A DNA stretch of 64,000 bases from Geoalkalibacter subterraneus (GTDB taxonomy: Bacteria; Desulfobacterota; Desulfuromonadia; Desulfuromonadales; Geoalkalibacteraceae): NCBI RefSeq assembly GCF_000827125.1, contig NZ_CP010311.1:186001-250000 (forward strand). The letters run 5' to 3'. Made by a program: the position numbers and the translations under genes. Shown piece after piece: positions 18,101-25,091 of this stretch (the stretch's first letter is position 1; every line of letters starts with the position of its first letter). The notes beneath the pieces were generated by a model. That model saw only the letters and a list, made by a program, of their open reading frames with translations. It was not told the DNA's origin and ran no database searches.

Positions 18101-18304
18101 ATTGACCTGCTGGTCGAGACAGAGCAAGGCTTCTGGATCATCGACCACAAATCGGACCGTGTCGAAGATCCCGAAGAGAAATTCAACGACTACCTGCCCC
18201 AGCTTCGCTGTTATGCAGCAGCCGTTGCGAAGGCCCGACCGGATAAGCCGGTGCTTGGGGTTGCGATCAACTGGATTGTGCGGGGTGAGGTGATGGGTGG
18301 GTAA
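15122..18304 (+). CDS. AddA-like UvrD/Rep helicase with nuclease domain, 1060 aa
   Basis: Superfamily 1A helicase motifs in order: Walker A AGAGSGKTF (about residue 12), motif Ia VTFTEAAAAELRGR, motif II VIDEFQDTNP (about 352), motif III VGDLKQAI, motif IV region LTGNWRST, motif V MTWHKSKGKEW and motif VI VVITRAREK (about 783). The C-terminal 200 residues contain a RecB-type nuclease: LLHRCFEL, FIDLLVETEQGFWIIDHKSD (about 993-1010) and LPQLRCYAAA. AddA proteins translocate 3'-5' and cut one strand. The start overlaps the stop of the AddB-like gene. All motor and nuclease residues look intact. It is the last gene of the operon under operator copy 5; a 173-base gap follows. Confidence 0.88.
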   Translation: MSIPQLTIIPAGAGSGKTFTIQNTLAKWVRDNEIDPDRIVAVTFTEAAAAELRGRIREQLVKDGRLEDALRLDQAYISTIHGFGLRLLTEFAFDAGISPAPRLLNEDEEAILIRQALAETDRADGVMGDLDGFGYRYDFTSKKGGEDLFRDRVLELINKLRSIGRLEEDAGLLPHALQHLKSLYGPTELAQNLNRTLHDAVLALLAQFPAELSSLHPDNGTFVRALRADFQALKKAQKSENLETDWQLWKKLRNLRGSKRGTDMPGGYDALVNEVIDAADALPQHPGPLAHAIAHVQALLEASQDCLGRYAQNKREKGLVDYTDMVALSHRMLIGRPEILETFRERVDCLVIDEFQDTNPLQFSLLWALCEAGVPTLVVGDLKQAIMGFQNADSRLLAQLQTLYPEHTQPLTGNWRSTAKLMEWFNAVGQGLFKEQYTALTPHADYPSSLSSLEAVVFGENWRAKEGESSPTEVRPRWTASRIKALLDDPQQCIYDRHQKITRRLRAGDIAILCPTNKKLSDYADALRELGVLSRREADGWFESPVVRLACHALAYVADPCDRHAALVLAVTEMGEQTLQSALSTLLEGELPSGKVFEALRPLKEAPADLSVSELLNQVIDALDLYGVISTWPEAEQARASLLRLQGEAQEFMAANREALASGGYYGSGPKSFLAWLSNRAESENGQPDPRVVDEQAVVLMTWHKSKGKEWPVVVVAGSDAKVKCPLPSTDVKYRDFSDLGAVLEQARIEISPDFAAPETGDRFKEPLWQQAWESALCLLYVVITRAREKVILEWPQYLDNGRERSTVTFWEVLTQTTGMMLDANHLKIGPQQFDCRVMETDRDLPPEYDTGRDLEVSLPTTGRRAIEADLRPIESTPEIITPSSLHAEEVGESSAAMTRRRYSTPLEMELDLEALQKGTLLHRCFELFDLRRDAEIIRGALGAMVSEEDFKRITQAAGDFYHWLDQTYAPIALEREVPILFLDEKGSVVNGFIDLLVETEQGFWIIDHKSDRVEDPEEKFNDYLPQLRCYAAAVAKARPDKPVLGVAINWIVRGEVMGG

Positions 18305-18477
18305 CACCCAGACGTCGAACTTTTTTCAGAGCAAAGCTCAAAACTTATCTTTGCTTGTTCGATTTTGTTAATTATCGTCAATGACGAGTAAGGTGCCATT
18401 GTATGAATTCGGGCACAATACTCGAAGAACACAACAGGCTTTTATGTTGTGCATTATTCCCGGAAGGTTTATTTGAC

Positions 18478-19707
18478 ATGCCATCTTCCTTAGCTTGGAT
18501 TGACCATGACTCGAAAGCGAGAGAACGCACGCTTCGCATCCTTTCCCTTTTCCAGGAAAAGGAAAGTCGTGACGAGCTTGGGCTCGGCTCCGTGCGGGAC
18601 AGCTTTGCCGATCAGTTATTCCCAGGAACAAGCACGATCCAGACGCGCCTCCGCTACATGCTTTTCGTGCCATGGATTTACCATTCACTGGAAGAGAAGC
18701 GACTATCTGCAGAAAATTTTGCGATCCAAGCTGACAAGATGGAAAGGGTCCTGGTCCAGCCATTGATGGATTCCGATGATCAGGCTGGTGTATTTGGAAA
18801 AACCGCCGGAAAAAGGCTCAAACGGTTGCCCAGCTCCGTTTACTGGGCCGGTCTCGGTGCCTGGGGAATACGCATTACGCCATTCTCGCAGGACGAATAT
18901 CACAGGCGCATCGACGAAACTTACCGCCGCCGCAAAGCCCTGAAGGTTCGTGAGAAAGACGCAAAGGCACGAGGAGACGACATCGATGTCGAGCAGCGGA
19001 TGGCCTCTCTCAGTTGGCATCCGCGATTGCCCACGCCTCCGGAAGATTTCCCTTCGACGGTGAGCTTCGCTTTATCCCGGGAAGAAACCGAGTTTATTCG
19101 GGATCGCATCCAGGTTGCTTGTCCCGACAGCCTTCTCTCGTTCTTGGCAATGCACTGCGAACCCGCCGACACTCAAGCCCCATGGGAACATCCCGATTAC
19201 GGACGCTTTTCCGAACAGCATAAAGAACTCCTGACCCATGCACGGCTATTCTCGGAGGTGATGCATGGAGCGTCGCTCTCGTATAACGTTCAGCTCGCCA
19301 GGCTTCGAAACCATGAAGATCTTGTCGCCGAGCATCAGGTAAGTTTCGACGAATGGACCGCAAATCTTCCCTTGGAGGAAATTCGCGCCTGGTCGGTGAG
19401 CCGCCTCTGGGAGTTGACGATGGATCATGGCCACACCATCACCCCGCAAACGCGATCCTTCGTTCAGCAATGGATCGACCATACCCGGAAGTCCCCCAGC
19501 GACCTCCTTTCTAACGCCGAGGCGCTCACCCTGATCAAAAGAAGAGAAATGAAACTCAAGGGCACGCGTTCCCGATTCAGGAACCAGAGGGCGCTCGAGC
19601 AGTGGGGCGGGTACTCCGGCGTCGGAAGACTCGTCTATCGTTGGCCGAATGTGAAGGTGCTTTTGAACGACCTGTACCAGGGGATGAACCGGGAGGAACA
19701 ATGCTGA
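18478..19707 (+). CDS. DUF6361-family protein, 409 aa
   Basis: The ATG at 18478 is chosen over an upstream in-frame ATG because the family typically begins MPSSLxWIDxS and a GGAAGG lies ten bases before it. The N-terminus continues RILSLFQEKESRDELGLGSVRDSFADQLFPGTSTIQTRLRYMLFVPWIY, the strongly conserved part of DUF6361. The function is unknown; such genes are found beside PLD-like and helicase genes, as here. The stop overlaps the PLD gene start by seven bases. The 173 bases upstream contain a CGTCAATGACG palindrome (18376-18386) but no GCGACA/TGTCGC site, so this three-gene unit may have its own control. Confidence 0.8.
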   Translation: MPSSLAWIDHDSKARERTLRILSLFQEKESRDELGLGSVRDSFADQLFPGTSTIQTRLRYMLFVPWIYHSLEEKRLSAENFAIQADKMERVLVQPLMDSDDQAGVFGKTAGKRLKRLPSSVYWAGLGAWGIRITPFSQDEYHRRIDETYRRRKALKVREKDAKARGDDIDVEQRMASLSWHPRLPTPPEDFPSTVSFALSREETEFIRDRIQVACPDSLLSFLAMHCEPADTQAPWEHPDYGRFSEQHKELLTHARLFSEVMHGASLSYNVQLARLRNHEDLVAEHQVSFDEWTANLPLEEIRAWSVSRLWELTMDHGHTITPQTRSFVQQWIDHTRKSPSDLLSNAEALTLIKRREMKLKGTRSRFRNQRALEQWGGYSGVGRLVYRWPNVKVLLNDLYQGMNREEQC

Positions 19708-21515
19708 ACCCAAACTCCCGGAGCCTTTATACCTCTGCACTGACCCCACCGCCGGGGATGATGTTCGACGAGGCTGTTGCGACCACCTTTTCGATGGACC
19801 CAGCCCTACTGCTTGAGGCACCTGTCTATCTGGCGTTAATGGCGGCGGATGGTCAGACCGATCCTGACCCGTTATCTGTGCTTGAAGCCATCCGCAGGTA
19901 CTCGAAACGCATCACCGTCTATGTGCAACGAGGACGGATTCAAGTGCCCCAGATTGCCAAGCCCAACCCCTTGTTTGGGTTTCTGGAGGAAATGGTTGTC
20001 GAGGTAACGGCCCCTGGCGGAGGCGTCTTCCATCCAAAAGTCTGGGCAATCCGCTTTATCAGCCCTGATCAAAGCAGCTCGATGTATCGTCTGGTGGTCC
20101 TGACGAGGAATATGACCACCGATCAGTCCTGGGACCTGTCCCTTCAGCTCGAAGGCGCGATTGCAGGTAGGAAGTCCAAATCAAATAAACCGCTGGCACA
20201 TTTCTTCAAGACGCTTCCTGATCTGGCTACCGGACCAACGGAATCGGGCAGGGGCGAGCAAGCTCTCAGATTCGCGGACGAGCTACATCGAGTCCAGTGG
20301 GAACTCCCCGACGGCTTTGACGAGCTGACCTTCTATCTTCCAGGAACGAAAGGGTTTGACTGGGAGCCTCCCATGGCAAATCGGATGGCCGTCATCTCTC
20401 CATTCTGTTCTGACGAAGCCCTGCGGGCACTGACGAAAAAAACCAAGGCCGCTGATGCTCTCATCTCACGCCCTGAGTCATTGTCAGCCCTGAAGAAGGA
20501 GACTCTCGAGCTTTTCACGCAATGTCTTCATCTGGACGACGCGGCGGAAACCGAGGATGGCGAGGAAGAAGATGCCACCGAACAGCCGCTTGCGACCGGC
20601 CTCCATGCAAAGGTCTATCTGTTTGAGACTAAGTACTATTCAGACTACACCCATGTGATCATGGGGTCTGCGAATGCAACCAACGCGGCACTGAATGCTT
20701 CGAAGAATGTCGAGATCCTGGTCGGGCTAGTTGGCCGGAAGAGCAAAGTCGGCGGCATCGACGAGCTTCTTGGCGCTGACGGATTAGGTGAATATCTTGT
20801 CGACTTCGACACGAGCAAGGAAGCAAAAATTGATGCGCTCTGGCAGGCGGCTGAGGAATCCGTTGAGAGGGCACGCTCCCGGATAGCTGAAACAGCTCTG
20901 TCCATCGAATGCAGTCCGGGATCGAAGGACGGGCTGTGGGCATTGGTGTTGACAGGAGAAATACCATCCCTTGATGGGATCGTCAGTGCTATTGCATGGC
21001 CGATAACCGTTACTCGGGACTTCGCGGTGGACATTCTTAACGGCGATGCCCACGGTAGGATCGGCTTCGGAGAGTTCTCCGCCTCTTCTGTAACGGGCCT
21101 CATCGCGTTTGAGCTTAAGACCAACCATCCGGATGTTTCGGCCCGGTTCGTTCTGAATGTTCCCGTTGCCGGTGTTCCTGAAGAACGTAACTCTGCCATC
21201 CTGCAAACCGTGATCAGCAATCAGGAGGGATTCCTGCGTTATCTCCTGCTTTTGCTAGGGGATGATAAGGTATCCGGACTTGATCCAGGTAGTGGCTCCG
21301 GGTTTGCCAAATGGTTGGCCCGGTTGGCCGACGGTGAAGATATCCCGCTACTGGAAGAGCTGACCCGCACGTACAGTCGACACCCGGAGAGACTATCGGA
21401 AATCTCGGGGCTGGTTCGCGATCTATCCCAGGGAAGCCAGAATGCGATTATCCCCGAGGACTTTTTAAACCTCTGGACGGTTTTTGAATCAGCTATCGGA
21501 GGGCGTGATGCATAG
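19701..21515 (+). CDS. Phospholipase-D-like (HKD) protein, 604 aa
   Basis: The ATG at 19701 has GGGAGG six bases upstream and overlaps the DUF6361 stop. Two half-sites of a PLD fold are visible: HPKVWAIRF with LTRNMTTDQSWD (about residues 110-135) and HAKVYLFETKYY with MGSANATNAAL (about 300-325). PLD enzymes join two HxK(x4)D/N/S motifs into one catalytic centre that hydrolyses phosphodiesters; bacterial defence versions such as DrmC and DpdK are thought to act on nucleic acid. The protein is soluble and has no signal peptide. It overlaps the next helicase gene by eight bases, implying equal production of the three proteins and probably a complex. Confidence 0.85.
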   Translation: MLNPNSRSLYTSALTPPPGMMFDEAVATTFSMDPALLLEAPVYLALMAADGQTDPDPLSVLEAIRRYSKRITVYVQRGRIQVPQIAKPNPLFGFLEEMVVEVTAPGGGVFHPKVWAIRFISPDQSSSMYRLVVLTRNMTTDQSWDLSLQLEGAIAGRKSKSNKPLAHFFKTLPDLATGPTESGRGEQALRFADELHRVQWELPDGFDELTFYLPGTKGFDWEPPMANRMAVISPFCSDEALRALTKKTKAADALISRPESLSALKKETLELFTQCLHLDDAAETEDGEEEDATEQPLATGLHAKVYLFETKYYSDYTHVIMGSANATNAALNASKNVEILVGLVGRKSKVGGIDELLGADGLGEYLVDFDTSKEAKIDALWQAAEESVERARSRIAETALSIECSPGSKDGLWALVLTGEIPSLDGIVSAIAWPITVTRDFAVDILNGDAHGRIGFGEFSASSVTGLIAFELKTNHPDVSARFVLNVPVAGVPEERNSAILQTVISNQEGFLRYLLLLLGDDKVSGLDPGSGSGFAKWLARLADGEDIPLLEELTRTYSRHPERLSEISGLVRDLSQGSQNAIIPEDFLNLWTVFESAIGGRDA

Positions 21516-24500
21516 CAACCGCTTTTTATCTGCTCCTGCCTTGGCCGGTCTGAAAGATTTCCAGAGGAAGACCGTTGAGTATGTCTTCAAGCGGCTCTAT
21601 GGCAATGAGCCAACTTCCCGTTTTCTGATAGCCGATGAAGTTGGACTTGGGAAAACGCTAGTCGCCCGGGGGATCATTGCCAAAACCTTGGAGCACCTTC
21701 AGGATACTGTAAAGCGAATAGACATCGTATACATTTGCTCGAATGCAACCATTGCCAGCCAAAACATAAAAAGGCTCAAAGTGCAGGGATTGGATGAATA
21801 TCTCAGAGCCGTAGGGAAAAAGAATGGGACTGATAACAGAATCACATTTGCCACAAGGCTGACCTATCTTCCAAAAGAAGTTAAGTCACTAAACGAAAAC
21901 AAGGTCAATTTCATTAGTCTTACTCCAAGCACAACATTTGATCACACCCGTAGTCGAGGAGGACATGCCGACGAGCGGGCTATCCTCTACCGGATGTTGT
22001 ACGACTTGCCCCTGGCGCAAAATGAACGGCGCAGAAAGTTGCGCAGAGGCCTCCTCAACATTCTTCAGGCGACAGCAGGGAAGGATAACTGGCGAGCCAA
22101 GGCCAAGAACCTACCAGTGGAGGATCTGGATGCAGACCTTTCTAAGTCCTTTCGCCGGGCAGTTCTTGAGGATGCCGAATTGTATACGGCCTTGAAGGAA
22201 GGCTGTGAACGTTTTGCTCGTTACCGGGACTACAGCAGAATCCCCTGGGAGGACTCCGAACTTCGCTACGACCTGATCGGAAAACTCAGAAGCAAGCTGG
22301 CTTCAGTGTGCCTTTCCGCGCTTGAGCCCAATCTGGTCATCCTTGATGAGTTCCAACGATTCAAGCACCTGTTGGATGGCGATGACGAAGCCTCCATGCT
22401 GGCGACCGCGCTCTTTGAACATCCCGACGTTCGCGTTCTCCTGCTGTCCGCAACGCCCTACAAGATGTTCACCCTCGACCAGGAGAATGACGAGGACGAC
22501 CACTATCCAGATTTCATCAGGACGCTGAACTTCCTCTTCAACGATTCCGGTGAGGTCGATGTGGTCAAAAATCTCTTGTCAGAACATCGAACGACGCTCC
22601 ACGCCTGCGCGAAGGGGTCAGTATGTCAACCGGGGAAAAAGGCCGAACTTGAACGAGCGCTCCTGAAGGTCATGTGTCGAACAGAGCGGGTCGCGACGAC
22701 TCGTGATCACAACTCGATGATGACCGAGATTGAACGGATAGCTCCCCTTACGCCAGCGGACCTTCAGCACGCCGCGACGGTTGACGCGGTGGCAATCTGC
22801 GTTAAGGCCGGGGAGCCAATCGAATACTGGAAGTCTGCGCCTTACCTGATCAACTTCCTGAAACATTATGAGCTGCGGCACAAGCTGGACGCCCAGTTGA
22901 ATGCCCCTTCAGATGCTCTTCGCGGAATTCTTTCGTCGGCAAATGGGCAGTTGCTGACGAAGGACAAACTGGAAGGCTATCAGGCTCTCGATTCTGCCAA
23001 TCCGAGGATGCGCGTACTTTTTGAAGACACGATTGATAAGGGCATGTGGCAGCTTTTATGGATGCCGCCTTCCATGCCGTATATCGAGCCTGGCGGCGCA
23101 TACAAGGACAAGGATGGCTTGACCAAGGCCCTTGTGTTTTCCTCTTGGAGTGCTGTTCCGGACGCGATTGCGTCGATCTGCTCCTACGAAGCCGAACGGA
23201 AGATGATCGCCGGAACCTCGGTTTCCCACAGCGAACTCTATGACAAGATTAAGCCATTGCTGCGGTTTGCGGTGGCCTCAAATGATAATCGCCTGACTGG
23301 TATGCCGGTTATTGCCTGGTTGCTGCCGTCCCCAACCCTTGCCACCAAGATTGACCCGCTTGAGATTGCTCTGGGCCGTGAAAGCGGACCACTGGACGTC
23401 CAGGAGCTGAGGGACGAGGTCAAGGCTATTTGCCGCAGTTTGGTCGAGACCCTGCCTGATGCCGGGGAAGGGACGCGGGCTGATGAGCGATGGTATTGGG
23501 CGGCTCCCATTCTTCTCGATTCCCATAATGGGTTGTTGGACTGGTGTAAGAGCCATTCGGGATGGAGATCCGCTACGCCGGACCATGAATCAGGCACCCG
23601 TTTCAAAGATCACATCGACCTGCTGGTCAGCATGGCGGAGGGCAACATTCCTCTCGGTCCTCAGCCAGATGATCTGGTCGATGTGCTTTGCGATCTGGCT
23701 CTTGCCGGTCCAGGAGTGTGTGCCTTGCGAGCACTTCGCCGTATCGGTGTCGGGATCGATGCGGGCGATCCGAACCTTCTGTCGGCCGCAGCCAGAATCG
23801 CATCCGGCTTCCGATCTCTTTTCAATATGCCGGAGACGATTGCCATGCTGCGAGGCTCCGGCGAGGACACTTATTGGCGGTTAACGCTTCAGTACGGTAT
23901 CGACGGCAATCTCCAATCGGTGCTCGACGAATATGTGCATGTCCTTCGGGAGTCTTTGGGCCTCCAAGAGCACTCACCGAAAGAACAGGTGGCTGGCATA
24001 GCCGAGTGCATCCAATCGGTGCTGTCACTGCGAATCGCTCAGATTCGAATCGACGAAATAAAGATGTCGGGCGACGGCTTCGCTCTTGATGATTTCAACA
24101 CCCGTTGTCGTTTCGCGCTCCGGTTCGGGGATATTCGAGACGACAACAACCAGGCTCTCGTTCGCGCCGACTCGGTGCGGGATGCCTTCAACTCACCGTT
24201 TCGTCCCTTCGTTCTCGCGTCGACCTCGATTGGTCAGGAAGGATTGGACTTCCACACTTGGTGCCATGCGGTAGTCCATTGGAACCTGCCTTCCAATCCC
24301 GTTGACCTTGAACAACGCGAAGGTCGGGTTCATCGCTATAAAGGGCATGCTGTCAGGAAAAATGTTGCGGAACGGTATGGTCTGGCTGCTCTTTCTGAAG
24401 CTCATGAGGAGGGCGACCCGTGGCAGACTCTTTTCCAAATCGCGGCCCGAGGCAAATCCAATGGGCATTCCGATCTCATCCCGTATTGGATCTTCGAGGA

Positions 24501-24714
24501 TGGTTCCGCCCGGGTGGAGCGCCGCATTCCTCTGCTCCCGTACAGCAAGGAGGTTGGGAAGCTCAAACGGCTGAAGCAAGGGTTGGCCCTCTATCGGATG
24601 GTTTTCGGTCAACCACGGCAGGAAGACTTGCTTTTCAGTCTTAGCCAGAACGGAAACCATGAGTCAGCGCATTTGGCTGACTGGCTGATTTCATTGGAGC
24701 CACCTCGGGATTAA
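21508..24714 (+). CDS. Superfamily 2 helicase, 1068 aa
   Basis: The ATG at 21508 follows GGAGGGCGTG and overlaps the PLD stop. SF2 motifs: Walker A DEVGLGKTLVARG (about residue 40), motif II LVILDEFQRFKHL (about 277, DEF in place of DEAH), motif III LLSATPYKMF (about 311), motif V region VLASTSIGQEGLDFHTWC and motif VI QREGRVHRYKG (about 936). A large helical insertion of some 500 residues separates the two RecA lobes. Enzymes of this kind translocate on double-stranded DNA. With the DUF6361 and PLD proteins it makes a self-contained motor-plus-nuclease unit. Family-level identity beyond SF2 is not certain. Confidence 0.82.
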   Translation: MHSNRFLSAPALAGLKDFQRKTVEYVFKRLYGNEPTSRFLIADEVGLGKTLVARGIIAKTLEHLQDTVKRIDIVYICSNATIASQNIKRLKVQGLDEYLRAVGKKNGTDNRITFATRLTYLPKEVKSLNENKVNFISLTPSTTFDHTRSRGGHADERAILYRMLYDLPLAQNERRRKLRRGLLNILQATAGKDNWRAKAKNLPVEDLDADLSKSFRRAVLEDAELYTALKEGCERFARYRDYSRIPWEDSELRYDLIGKLRSKLASVCLSALEPNLVILDEFQRFKHLLDGDDEASMLATALFEHPDVRVLLLSATPYKMFTLDQENDEDDHYPDFIRTLNFLFNDSGEVDVVKNLLSEHRTTLHACAKGSVCQPGKKAELERALLKVMCRTERVATTRDHNSMMTEIERIAPLTPADLQHAATVDAVAICVKAGEPIEYWKSAPYLINFLKHYELRHKLDAQLNAPSDALRGILSSANGQLLTKDKLEGYQALDSANPRMRVLFEDTIDKGMWQLLWMPPSMPYIEPGGAYKDKDGLTKALVFSSWSAVPDAIASICSYEAERKMIAGTSVSHSELYDKIKPLLRFAVASNDNRLTGMPVIAWLLPSPTLATKIDPLEIALGRESGPLDVQELRDEVKAICRSLVETLPDAGEGTRADERWYWAAPILLDSHNGLLDWCKSHSGWRSATPDHESGTRFKDHIDLLVSMAEGNIPLGPQPDDLVDVLCDLALAGPGVCALRALRRIGVGIDAGDPNLLSAAARIASGFRSLFNMPETIAMLRGSGEDTYWRLTLQYGIDGNLQSVLDEYVHVLRESLGLQEHSPKEQVAGIAECIQSVLSLRIAQIRIDEIKMSGDGFALDDFNTRCRFALRFGDIRDDNNQALVRADSVRDAFNSPFRPFVLASTSIGQEGLDFHTWCHAVVHWNLPSNPVDLEQREGRVHRYKGHAVRKNVAERYGLAALSEAHEEGDPWQTLFQIAARGKSNGHSDLIPYWIFEDGSARVERRIPLLPYSKEVGKLKRLKQGLALYRMVFGQPRQEDLLFSLSQNGNHESAHLADWLISLEPPRD

Positions 24715-25091
24715 ATCTGCCCTCTCCTATGGACGAAATGAAGAGGGATTTGAAAGATCCGGCTTTCAAGAATCTAAGGGGTTTTTATAGGGCCTCTCGG
24801 CCAGAAACCGTAAAAATTCTGATAGCTTTGCAATAAAAACTTTGATAGTTTTAACCCCGGTAAAAATTCAATGTTACTCTGAAATGACTCTTTCTTGTTT
24901 TTCTTTTTGGTTGCCCCCAGTGCTCAGGGAAGTGAAATTGCCCTGTTAGCGCGCACCATAAGCGACACTTTCTGTCGTAATCTGACGGTAGTATTTCGGT
25001 GCCAGCTTCAAGTGACGTTTTCGGTCAATAGACCTAGAAAGTTTTTTTGTCAGGGCCGTCTGGAATTTTAAATATTCTTATTGAGAAGAAA
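24715..25091. other. 377-bp intergenic region with operator copy 6
   Basis: No gene fits here. The left half is AT-rich (from 24,760) and the right part carries the shared palindrome at 24962-24978, listed separately. It divides the DUF6361/PLD/helicase unit from the restriction-like unit and probably holds the latter's promoter. Confidence 0.6.
24962..24978. promoter_or_regulatory. Shared palindromic operator, copy 6
   Basis: GCGACA-CTTTC-TGTCGT, five perfect inner pairs, standard spacer, about 114 bases before the chosen start of the SNF2-type helicase gene. It is over 14 kb from the WYL gene but identical in layout to the other copies. Confidence 0.65.
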
